Shown in pieces: positions 55,469 to 64,000 of a stretch of 64,000 nucleotides of DNA. The notes below the pieces were generated by a model, which saw nothing but the letters and a program-made list of their open reading frames with translations, had not been told where the DNA came from and searched no databases. The stretch is from positions 5,890,001 through 5,954,000 of the forward strand of contig JBANDB010000001.1 of the NCBI GenBank assembly GCA_037576215.1, read 5' to 3'. The translations under genes were made by a program, and so were the position numbers. The stretch comes from Armillaria gallica. Its lineage: Eukaryota; Basidiomycota; Agaricomycetes; Agaricales; Physalacriaceae. Position 1 is the stretch's first letter, and each line of letters begins with the position of its first letter.

Positions 55469-55700
55469 AAGTGCCACGTTGTGGCACTTAGGCGTTTGGC
55501 ACTCTTTCCACTCCTCACCCACTGGCCTGACCCTCTTGGGTCGGCTTGTCCGTTTGACATCTTTCGTCATCGGACTATGGGCTTGACGGTGTTATTCTGC
55601 CTGCTCTCTCCACTCCCCACCCTACTGGCTTGACCCTCTTGGGTTGGCTTGTCCGTTTGACGTCCTTCGTCACCGGACCATAGGCTTGACGATGCTATCC
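55468..55700 (+). repeat. Hairpin plus two-unit tandem repeat carrying the GTTTGAC-TTCGTC motif
   Basis: AAGTGCCAC-GTT-GTGGCACTT (55471-55491) is an inverted repeat. It is followed by two direct units of about 102 bp: CTTTCCACTCC, then TGGC(C/T)TGACCCTCTTGGGT, then GGCTTGTCCGTTTGAC and TTCGTCA(T/C)CGGAC, then GGGCTTGACGGT or AGGCTTGACGAT. Within each unit GTCCG and CGGAC pair around the GTTTGAC(A/G)TC(T/C)TTCGTC core (55552-55568 and 55655-55671). The same core occurs in opposite orientation at 63.4-63.5 kb. Confidence 0.6.
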
Positions 55701-56039
55701 TTAGCATCTTCTTCTGGGATTATCCTTCTTGTTGGTTTTGCTCCCTAATCAAGTGCCCAGTGGTACACACCACAAGTGTTGGCCCATGGCCTCCAGTTGG
55801 TCCACAGTGAGTTTCTATCAAATCCGCTGTTGATTCTCAAATTTTAGACTTAATGAACAGTGTATCACCGTGTATTACATGCCCTTTCACGTTTCTGGGA
55901 ACTCACGCTCATCCTCGCCTCTGTCCCCGCTCTTGTCCTAGTCCAAACCTTCTTCCAGGTGGTTGCCTGTCCTCTCCTTACCATTGAATGACCTCAAGAC
56001 TCCATCGCATCAACACTCATTGATTGTACTGTGTCTGCA
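55701..56039. other. Intergenic, no gene seen
   Basis: Holds no clear motif. Earlier exons of the ABC-transporter relic could have been here but cannot be traced. Confidence 0.35.
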
Positions 56040-56830
56040 ATAGCTGCCAGCAATCAATGCAGCATTGCAGGAACATGACTCTCTAAGTACCGTTCTCGAT
56101 ATGAGGCGAAGCTGGGAAGCGGAGGTATAAACTTGAGCAGTGGCAAGAAGCAAAGGCCGGCTATTGTGCACGAAATCAAGGAGTTTGTTTGGCTTAATTC
56201 TCAGTGAGTTTTTGACTTAAACATTTGTAGCCTATCATATTCTTATTTTTATCATCAGATGAAGCCATTTCTGCCTTGGATCCCACCTCTCGTGTCCTGG
56301 TCATCAGATTTTTCAAAAAATGGCAAGAAAACCGAACCGCCATCGTCATCACTCACGATCCATCGCAGATCACATTGAAGGACTTCGTCTATGTCCTGAG
56401 GAATGGCACTGTTATTGAGCAAGGTTATATCCAGCTGCAGCCATGTCAACGGTCGGCAATGGAGGATGAAGAAAAAGACTTGGTCTCTCAACCGCTTTCG
56501 TATGTTCCGACCACCCTGATGCCCACAATCCACGGCAGTGCCACGCTTGGCAACTGGATGTTTGGCATGATGGTGGACTTGACATCGAAAGGCAGTGGAC
56601 CTACACCTTTCCGTCTCGCTGTCTTCACAGCTTCGTTCCTGCCGATGCGTTCTCTTGACTATTTTTATTCAAGTACGTTCTCCTATCCTTGGCCTACAAA
56701 TCCAGTTCTCATATCTTACTTTGTCAGCTGTCGAATAATCTATCACCCTCAATGCATCAGTCATCGTCTTGTACCATCTGCCGATATCCAAGCCTCTCCA
56801 AGCATTAACGTTCACAAGCTCTAAGCTTCA
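56040..56830 (+). pseudogene. 3' fragment of a Ste6-like ABC transporter
   Basis: 56107-56165 reads LGSGGINLSSGKKQRPAIV, a degraded ABC signature (LSGGQ to LSSGK). After an intron ending ATCATCAG at 56258, the next exon reads DEAISALDPTSRVLVI (Walker B), then NRTAIVITHD (H-loop) and DFVYVLRNGTVIEQG. This is the end of the second nucleotide-binding domain with the spacing of MDR-type pheromone exporters (Ste6). The Walker A and all membrane domains are missing, so it is a truncated relic. After VIEQG the frame runs on to 56824 with LGNWMFGMMVDLT and an intron-like GTACGT at 56674. It sits inside the candidate mobile block, upstream of the nuclease gene, and may have been captured. Confidence 0.6.
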
Positions 56831-57458
56831 TTTCTTCGCTGTGCAGTGTGCAATGGAAGGCGTCTCGGCGTCCTCACCACTCACGTCATTAGATTCAGTC
56901 TGGAGAGGCGTGAACTTCCTTTGACACCATCCAAATCGCATCCGAGAAGGTGGTTCAAAAGGTTACTACAAGGTACATTGCTTGACTCTAGAATTGAATA
57001 TGTATCTGACTCTTCTAACGTAGATTATCGCTACTATTCGTGGAATTCGAGATAGCGTTCGAAAGTGTTGCTACCCTGAATGTTGACTTATGACATACTT
57101 GTGCCTCCAAAAATTGGAACTCGGGAGGTGCAAGTACTTCATAATTACTTGTCTGCATACAACCATTGCATATAATGCTCAGCTGTGAACTGCCCTTTCC
57201 GACTTATGGTTGGTTTGCGCAACTGGTCTCCTAGCTGCTCCATGAGCACCGTGATGGATTCCTGCAGCTGGGCTGGACGATACACCTCAGACTATGTATT
57301 GTGCAGATTCGGAACCCTCAGGGCGGCCTCGTATTTCGAGATAATATATTCATGCTGCCTTTTCTCTTTCGGAATCCATAAGTCGCAGATTGCTCAGCAA
57401 GTCGTCCAGCTACGAGGACTCCCAGACAACCCCTATAGCAGCCTCTTCCTCTCTTACC
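56831..57458. other. Intergenic upstream of the nuclease gene
   Basis: A plus frame (57185-57505) runs across the nuclease start in another frame and has no motif. Probably the promoter and leader region of the nuclease gene. Confidence 0.4.
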
Positions 57459-59443
57459 ATGGGTGTAAAAGGTGGCTGGGATGTTCGTTTGCTTTTCTCC
57501 TGTAATTATGCTAGCTCTAACATCTTCCTTTACAGCTTCTGAACCCCACAAGCTCTGTATCATTCGTTGATTGGGCTTCTGAGATGATATCCACCGGTGC
57601 TGTACATGAGCTTGTTCCATGCATAGGCGTAGATGCTAGGTAGCTATATCTAGCCTATCATACATATCAAGTCTGACTAGTATCACCTCTTTCTAGTGGA
57701 TGGATGTCTGCAGCAACATACCATCACGGGCAGACGAAGAGTCCAGCCCAAGCGTCGCTTTTCAAACAACTAGGATGCCTATTTCATCTCCCGGTCATAC
57801 CTTTATTCATGTTTGACGGCCCACACCGCCCTGCTTATAAGCATAAAAAGACTGTGAAGAAGACACCAGTCTGGTTAACCAACGATTTTAAGCGGCTGCT
57901 CGAAGGATTTGGGTTCCCCTATTGGGAAGTACGGGCCTCTTCTTTTCACATGTCATTTCTTGTCTTGACACGAATCACAGGCTCCAGGGGAAGCAGAGGC
58001 TGAGCTTGCGATGCTCTCACGTCTTGGTCGGATCTCCGCCATGATGTCAGAAGACTTTGATACAATGATATTTGGTGCTTGACAAGTGATTCGGATGTGA
58101 GTTGGAACAGTCTATCTCTATCAGTGTAATTTTCTAACATATTCATTAGAAAAGAGGAAAGTGATTCCAAATATCTGATCGAGGTTTATGAGGCTGGATC
58201 CCAATTCTCCTGCAACAATCTTGTCATGATTGCGTTACTCGCAGGGGGTGATTATGATGTAAGTTACCCACTGTCTTCAATTGATATAGACTCATTCTTA
58301 TATGATAGGATGGAATTCAGGGATGCGGCATCCGAACTGCGGCCAGTATCGCGAAGTCGAGCATTGGAAAACAGCTATTTGATGCCCTAGAAGCATCTGA
58401 AGTTGATGGTTATGCTGCTGTTGCGTCTGTGTGGCATCAGGACTTTTCCATGACATTGGAGACACAGGGAGCACAGCAGCGTTCCCTAGCTTCGCGCATC
58501 CCACTTGACTTCCCTCAGGTGTCGGTTCTCATCCAATATCTTCACCCAGTAACATCGCAGTCGAATGGGCCCAATAATGTGCCTGCTGCTCCCTCGCTGA
58601 ATCAACCAAACATATCCCACCTCGCCAACCTATGTGAGGAGCTCTTCGTTTGGGGACACTCAATGGGCATCATCTGCAACTTCCGTGACCATGTCTTCCC
58701 AGGATTAGCCACTCGCGACCTGCTTCAAGATTTATACAAACGATGGGGACTATTCAAGGACGACGACACTCATATATCTCAGCATGCTATAGTTTCCAAA
58801 GCACATGCTGTACGTGCGAATCAGTGTGAACGTTCAGGTTCAGAGATCTATGTATCTTTCATCCTTCCTGGTGAAATCCTGATGCAGATCACCTCTGCGA
58901 TTGATGGAACATATGATACCGATACCACAGCAGCCGAGTACGATCAGTTTGTGAAGAAACCAGAAATTCGTGCATGGCTCTCTCATGTATTGACCCTTCA
59001 TGCATGGCCGAACACCTTGGACGATATACAACATCCAACTCTCAAAACTGGCAGAAAACATAAGATGGTCAAACCAAGTATCAAGAAAACGAGGCGCATC
59101 AAAGCAGAACCAAGCGTCTCTCAGCCTGTCGGTATGTCAAGTATGTATTCCTGTCTGTCAAATCTCTGACAATAACTTTTATAATGCTACAGCCTCGACT
59201 TCTGCCAATCTACGCAACAGATCTTACTCAGTCTTAGACATATCTAGTGATGAGAGTGGCGATGAAATGACAGGTAGGGCTCATTTCAAAACCCCATGTA
59301 ATCTGTCTCTCATCGTTTTTTAAGAAGCTGCTCCAATAAAGCGCCAGAGACGCGCCTCATCCCTGAAGTACCGAATTGAAGTTCGATATACAGCGAAAGG
59401 GGAGATCCTCGAGTTATGCACAGATGACGAGAATGGATTCTGA
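57459..59443 (+). pseudogene. XPG/GEN1-like structure-specific nuclease, one in-frame TGA
   Basis: Exons 57459-57482, 57536-57639, 57697-57928, 57981-58096, 58150-58258, 58309-59131, 59193-59273 and 59325-59443 join in phase to 535 codons. MGVKGGWDLLNP and GVDAS (Asp41) form the XPG N region; FDGPHRP has Asp83. EAPGEAEAELA and SEDFDTMIFGA (Asp145, Asp147) form the I region, and LLAGGDYDDGIQGCGI has Asp193 and leads into the helix-hairpin-helix-like turn. All expected metal-binding acids are therefore present. The C-terminal half is a helical region of unknown role and a basic segment (KTRRIKAEP). Such enzymes cut flaps, forks or Holliday junctions. Codon 154 (58080-58082) is TGA directly after IFGA; CGA or TGG is the likely ancestor. 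Apart from that the gene is perfect, so it died recently, is read through, or holds a sequence error. Confidence 0.75.
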
Positions 59444-59511
59444 ATAGGGGCACCTACCCCTCTTTTTCATATATATAAAATGTATCACAGACTTTATTCC
59501 TTGACTCACTT

Positions 59512-59533
59512 TCTCTCTCTCTCTCTCTCTCCT
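59512..59533 (+). repeat. CT microsatellite in the recombinase leader
   Basis: A (CT)n tract of about 21 bases lies 18 bp upstream of the recombinase ATG at 59551. Pyrimidine tracts are common in fungal promoters and leaders. It is preceded by TATATATAAAATG near 59469, a possible TATA. Confidence 0.5.
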
Positions 59534-59550
59534 CTTAGTATCATACGGAC

Positions 59551-61180
59551 ATGAATACAACCAACGATATTACAAATGCACTAGGAATTCGCAAAGTCCT
59601 AGAAACTGTATTCTCAGATTTAGAGGTCATAGATGACATCGAGGGCGAGCAGGAGAGCTGTGGTGTGTCTAATGAACACAACGGCAATATGCAGATGGAC
59701 CCAAATGCACCAGACGATGTTGAGGAGGTTTTAGCCAATATCAGCGAAGCATCGGGGGGTGTCAAGGAAGGCACTGATGCCGCATATAAAAGGTCGACTG
59801 ACATTCTTAGTTTCTGACACCTGTATTATTCTAACATGACTACGCTTACACAGGATCATGTCGGCGTTTAATGACTTCCTTGTTGAGGAGAGCATCATCC
59901 AGCCGGGTACTAATATATTCACTGTGAAAAAGCTTGACCCAAACATCGATTACTACATTGTCGGGTTTATCATGAAACAGTACGTTTGAGCATTCAATCT
60001 GTATCGTCTCTATCTGACTTGACAAGGTGTGATGATATTGATATGCATGGCATAAGCAGAGGACCTAACAATGCACAGAAGAGCTACTCGAATGCTACGA
60101 AGCTCAGAGCAGGCACCACATATGGCTTTCGTAAGAGTGGTCGTCGAGGTAAGGTACCTTGGAGCAGAGCAACGGCACTTGGAAACCCATCAATCTCTGA
60201 CCTTGTATCCTCGTATATGTTAGGTCTTCACAAACGCAAGGTATGCTTTGAAACTCGTTGGTAATATGTGGGCTGATGGAAAACACAGGTCGCCAAAGGT
60301 GAAACTTCAACTAGTGCTCGAGCCATTGGACCTGTATGTGTCGGTTTCTGTTGTCAAGAACTCATTACATATTTTATTTTCTAGGATACTCTACGAGCAT
60401 AATCATAAGCCTGAAAACTGGAATAACGAGCATCTCTCTCAAGGCAACTGGTGTGGAGGAAATACACAGCGACTACTCCAGGCTGTCTATCTCATAGCGT
60501 TTACGTGCTTACTCCGCATTGACGAGGTGTTGAACCTTCAGGCCCATGAGGTCGATGTCTATGACAACAAAGATGACATTGGCTGTATGTCGATCACCCT
60601 TCCTTTTCGTAAAAATGTGCCAGTTGGTGGTAAGTGCATTGAACCGCTAGTGCCATTGCCTGCTGACTTGTTTCGGACATTAGGCATACCTCCATTCATA
60701 TTACAAGAACTGCCAGAACAGATGGCACATCTCTGTCCCGTTCGAGCCTTCAGCGCATGGATCAGTGCCTCAAGGATTAACAAAGGGAATCTTTTTCCCA
60801 ACATTGATAAACGCGACCGTCCCGTCACTACCAAGAGCACAGCGATGGTAAAGTATGAGTTCTATATGCTATGGTTCATACTCATTCTTTGTTAGAAAGC
60901 AGAGGTCTTCCTGCAACTCTTTCGAAATAACCTGTGGGATTTGGATATCATACCATATCCCTATGGTTCACATTCTTTTCGCCGTGGTGGATGTCAGTGG
61001 TTTGCATGCGAACTCTGTTGGTCGATTCGACAGATCTGCGAATGGGGCGGTTGGAGTACAGACTTTTCACACATGACAATTGTCAAATATCTGATTTCAG
61101 CAAACGACACTCCAACTCTTCGTCGAGATGAGTTTTTCAAGCTGGACTGCCAAGTAGTCAAATGTATGACCTGTGGATGA
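59551..61180 (+). CDS. Tyrosine recombinase of Crypton type (probable frameshift)
   Basis: Exons 59551-59792, 59854-59979, 60027-60240, 60289-60333, 60385-60847 and 60896-61180. The acidic N-terminal part is followed by a SAM-like core-binding region (FNDFLVEESI, MHGISRGPNNAQKSYSNAT, SRATALGNPSISDLVSSYM). The catalytic domain has FTCLLRIDEVLNLQ (Arg I), CPVRAFSAW, GSHSFRRGG (His-x-x-Arg) and IVKYLIS, where Tyr is the likely nucleophile. A Cys pair ends the protein (VKCMTCG). This is the family often labelled DNA breaking-rejoining enzyme in basidiomycetes. It excises and inserts DNA through a 3'-phosphotyrosine bond. The fifth exon has one base too many for the phases on both sides; near 60385-60400 the frame must shift before LYEHNHKPENWN. 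The ATG at 59551 is supported by the open, acidic first exon. It starts 108 bp after the nuclease gene on the same strand. Confidence 0.75.
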
Positions 61181-61294
61181 ACATGTCCATGTGCTTAATT
61201 TTAATAATATTGTTCTGTACCTCACATAGCAAGTAAATGAGAAAAACGTTGTAACATTTTAAAACTAAGTATGACTAGTACAACGAACTGTATA

Positions 61295-63049
61295 CTAATC
61301 ATCCTCACCGCAACTAATTCCCTTCTTCTCCTTATACAGTCGGACAATAGTTGGAACATCTGTCAGACGAACTAATTTCCCATTAAGTTTATAGCTAAAG
61401 TGATTGATAAAGTCGTCGCCATACTCCATCAATGCTTGTTGTGCTAGAACGAGATTTGCATCGGTTCGTCGCATCAAAAGAATTCTTTTGATTGGCGTAA
61501 ATTTCAGCCTCTGTCCTCGAGAGTCGGAAAACTCGGCCCAGAAGGCTTCAGGCATTGGAGATGCCTGATATGCTTCAACAAAATACTGAAGGCAAAAGGT
61601 AAGAAAATGAACAACAGAAAGAAAGAAAAAAGCAAGCGTACCTTCCATTCCAACCAGATGCTCCTGAGTTTTTCCCATTCATTCCCTGTTTTCTTGTTTG
61701 ACTTGTAGATATGCTTCCAATACTTTATTGGAATGGGACGACCATGGATAACGATAGGGTAGTCAACAGATGGCGCCCAGTCTGGATTGCGATCATCCCA
61801 GCACTGAACTAGATTTTCAAGATTCGTTAAATAGGAGAATGGTTTAGTCGGCGGAACGTCACCCTGGTGAACGATTAAGACCTGGCCATCGGCAAAGACC
61901 AACGAGCACTGGATGGGGTTGACAGCAGTATCATCAGATGATACTGGAGTATTGCCATTGCACTCAGACACCGGCGGAGCAGGCAGAGAGAGCAGTGTGG
62001 ATGGCGAAGTCATCTGCATAGGCCCAAAGGATGGTAGGATCGGTGAGTCTGGTCAGTCCACTATACCAGAGAAGGCTTCAGGCGAACTTGCGGTGAGCCC
62101 CATAATGGTTGAGTCGAAACCCATGGAGGGATGGGGAGTTACCGTCGACGCAGCCAAAGACAAGGATAAGGGGGAAGAGTTTTGATGAGCAACCAGCTTC
62201 TCCTCAATGATAGAGGCAAGACGCTGGAAAAACTCAGGGCTCACTAAGGGATCCTGCGCATTTGAGATGGCCATTAGGGTCGAATGGACAGTGAAAAGAG
62301 AGAGTGCATACCGTGTTAGGCATGTTAATATTGCGGGCATTGTTGACTCCGGGCTCTGGGAGGTGGGTGTGTTGCAGATTCCATGCACATTCTTCTTCTT
62401 TTGCTATCTTGGCCATCCTCCTTTCTGCCTGAAGATACAATCAACAAACCAAGCATGAACACGAACAAAAACGGACTTACCCAAGGAATGTAGGCGTCCA
62501 CCTTGGCCTGACTGCGAGTATCCACAGATCTTGACATAGGGACAAGTGCCCCTTTAGGGTTGCTCACTGGTATACTCACATCATGGATGCGGTTTGCTCG
62601 ATATGTCAGCTTCCTCTTTGTGATACCGCCATCCCTCACCACCCTCACTCCCTTGTGAGGAAGACGCGTCGGAGGGAGAAGCCTGTGAGAGGAGAGCGAG
62701 ATGAGTATTCATCTGTGTATGGTATGAATAAACGTACTTTGCCTTCCAATGTTCCATCCTGGCTTGGCTGAACTTCACAAGCCGCTCACGTCGCGTCATT
62801 TTGTTGCCAGAATGTGCGAGTCCAAAGTGCTCGCAAAGTTCTTCCAACCATTTATTCTTGCGCATCGGAGACCTGGGGAATGGCATTCAGTTAAAGCAAA
62901 ATCAGCAGAAAGAAACAACAAACGTACAGGTCAAGTTCCTCAGTTTTAAAATTACCATTCTTGTCAAGCCAATTTTGATCATCTTGAAGGCAAGGAAAGA
63001 CATATAGCTCTGGTGCCGGCAGCAAATTCGGGGGCAGTGGGAAAGACAT
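61295..63049 (-). pseudogene. Transposon-associated gene of unknown function, one in-frame TGA
   Basis: Exons 63049-62928, 62872-62738, 62682-62481, 62428-62312, 62253-61642 and 61585-61295 join in phase to 492 residues, with introns of 52-58 nt. Pieces in order: FPLPPNLLPAPELYVFPC; MRKNKWLEELCEHFGL with RRERLVKFSQ (basic, possible DNA contact); TKRKLTYRANRIHDV; MAKIAKEEECAWN; VSPEFFQRLASIIEEKL; CSLVFADGQVLIVHQGD; DYPIVIHGRPIPIKYWKHIY; PEAFWAEFSD and LAQQALMEYGDDF. I recall this arrangement as a repeated basidiomycete protein with no named domain. TGA at 62055-62053 (codon 259) follows IVD where Trp is likely. The 3' end lies 114 bp from the recombinase stop, converging with it. A 160 bp repeat shared with 45.9 kb lies upstream of its start. 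Confidence 0.65.
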
Positions 63050-63391
63050 GATGAGTCCGAGTGTGTTGGTGGATGTGCGTCGCTGCTGTTGAACAAGTCG
63101 TCTCCTCCTGATGAAGAAGAAAGTAAGGATGAGGATGCCGACAAACGACCCTGTGAGACAGGCGGCAAGATGAAGGCCATGATCGGCGGTGCTGTCATGA
63201 TTCCTGGTGGCAAAATGTCTCGGTTTAGTCAGGGTGTGGGAGAGGAAAGGGCAAGAGACGCGATTGGGAGAGAGAGGAGAATGAGAGAAAGGAATGCAAT
63301 GCGAGATATTCCCCCAAACCAAAAACAAAACGAGCAAGCAAAAATCAAGCCCTCCCCTGGACCCCAACACGCCAGAGTCGCATCACAAACT

Positions 63392-63555
63392 GCAAACTCA
63401 ATCTGCCGACGAAGGACGTCAAATGGGCACAGCAACACATTCGTGTTAGCCATGACAATCCCTCCCCAATCCGTGCACGAACACAACAAAATCCTCTTCA
63501 TCGACGAAAGACGTCAAATGAGATGGGTGACACATTTGTGTCAACCCCCGTCAAC
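63392..63555 (+). repeat. 160 bp dispersed repeat, copy 2
   Basis: Aligns with 45858-46015. Two half-units: CCGACGAAGGACGTCAAATG (63406-63425) and TCGACGAAAGACGTCAAATG (63501-63520), each followed by ACACATT(C/T)GTGT. A direct duplication CAACCCCCGT follows at 63542-63561. The cores are inverted relative to the two at 55.55-55.67 kb. Confidence 0.65.
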
Positions 63556-63604
63556 CCCCGTCTGGCACGGCACCCGAGAGAAAGAAACGAAACAAAGAAT
63601 TCGC

Positions 63605-63720
63605 TGATCAGTTGCACGGACACAGAAAGGAAAAAGGGGGAGGACGGACGAGAGGGGAGAGAGGGGAGAGGGAGAGACAAGAGAGGCCCCGGAGGCAGTG
63701 GGGGAAGGAGCCAAACAGGC
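63605..63720. repeat. Purine-rich low-complexity tract
   Basis: GA-rich sequence with GAGGGGAGAGAGGGGAGAGG, similar in composition to 42651-42800. Frames across it on either strand are composition artefacts. Confidence 0.55.
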
Positions 63721-64000
63721 AGCGAAGATGGTCACAGGGACGAGAAACGTCTTCGCCAGCTGTGACGGCCATTGATCCCGGCAGTTGCCGCATGATGGAA
63801 ACGTCAATCTTCCGAGGGAAGTGTGCACGTGTGCATTTCATTGGAAATGTGTTCATTGTCAAAAGCACGTGAATCACAATATCTGGGCTCCAGATTCATG
63901 CTGCCCAGTGTCGAGTTAATGTCTGTTACACTTGAAAAGCCAAATACCGTTTTATTTTCTCCTGGACTTGGAACCCCGCCTCCGGCGTTGCTCACCGCCT
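63721..64000. other. No recognisable gene at window end
   Basis: Short frames only. The last 60 bases (TTTATTTTCTCCTGGACTTGG...) may belong to a gene continuing outside the window, but nothing can be assigned. Confidence 0.3.

Noticed and set aside
44848..62055. Idea that TGA is read as Trp in this organism, since several TGA codons sit at likely Trp sites.
   Set aside because: Intact genes (ALDH, F-box) use TGG for Trp and TGA as their stop, and other lesions (TAG, TAA, frameshifts) occur in the same damaged genes; pseudogene decay is simpler.
1..64000. CRISPR arrays or bacterial-style operons.
   Set aside because: No regularly spaced short repeats occur and the gene structure is clearly eukaryotic.

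Overview
The window looks like nuclear DNA of an agaricomycete (mushroom-forming basidiomycete). Genes are cut by many 45-65 nt GT-AG introns. Recognisable families include DUF6699, DUF6535, F-box/LRR, an HNH-like protein, an XPG/GEN1-like nuclease, a Crypton-type tyrosine recombinase and a piece of a Ste6-like ABC transporter. No gene is continuous for long, and roughly half the sequence is repeats or broken genes, so this is a repeat-rich, partly decayed accessory region. All exon models were made by hand from frame continuity, splice signals and remembered family motifs; no search was run.

Layout. 0-8 kb is the most ordinary part: two DUF6699 genes bracket a complete 16-exon aldehyde dehydrogenase gene. 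8-11 kb is nearly empty apart from a 227 bp TA-flanked MITE-like hairpin element. 11.5-24.4 kb holds a cluster of three same-strand F-box paralogues (one broken) with an unrelated F-box gene on the other strand. A 518 bp tandem duplication (14.4-15.1 kb) and the first of a series of decayed alpha/beta-hydrolase (esterase) copies lie between the first two paralogues.

25-42 kb is dominated by a repeated composite unit: tRNA-like modules, a decayed esterase on the minus strand, a conserved GTCACATAACGGTCACAACC-like stretch and a tRNA-Asp-like module. Three long copies (25.1-26.8, 28.4-30.7, 37.6-39.4 kb) and two fragments (about 16-17.9 and 41-42 kb) are visible. An apparently complete HNH-like gene, a protein-kinase-like gene with a CA-repeat frameshift and a DUF6535 pseudogene lie between the copies.

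43-64 kb holds a broken agaricomycete multicopy gene, a damaged acyl-CoA dehydrogenase-like gene, tandem repeats, a Ste6 fragment, and then a block of three genes: an XPG/GEN1-like nuclease and a tyrosine recombinase on the plus strand, and a six-exon gene converging on them from the minus strand. The short motif TTTGAC(A/G)TC(T/C)TTCGTC lies twice on each side of this block in opposite orientations. The block is therefore the best candidate for an incompletely described mobile system. Each of its genes carries one lesion, so this copy is probably dead.

Four damaged genes carry six in-frame stops. Each stop can be explained by a single C:G to T:A transition in a Trp, Gln or Arg codon, which suggests a shared mutational process, though the number is small.
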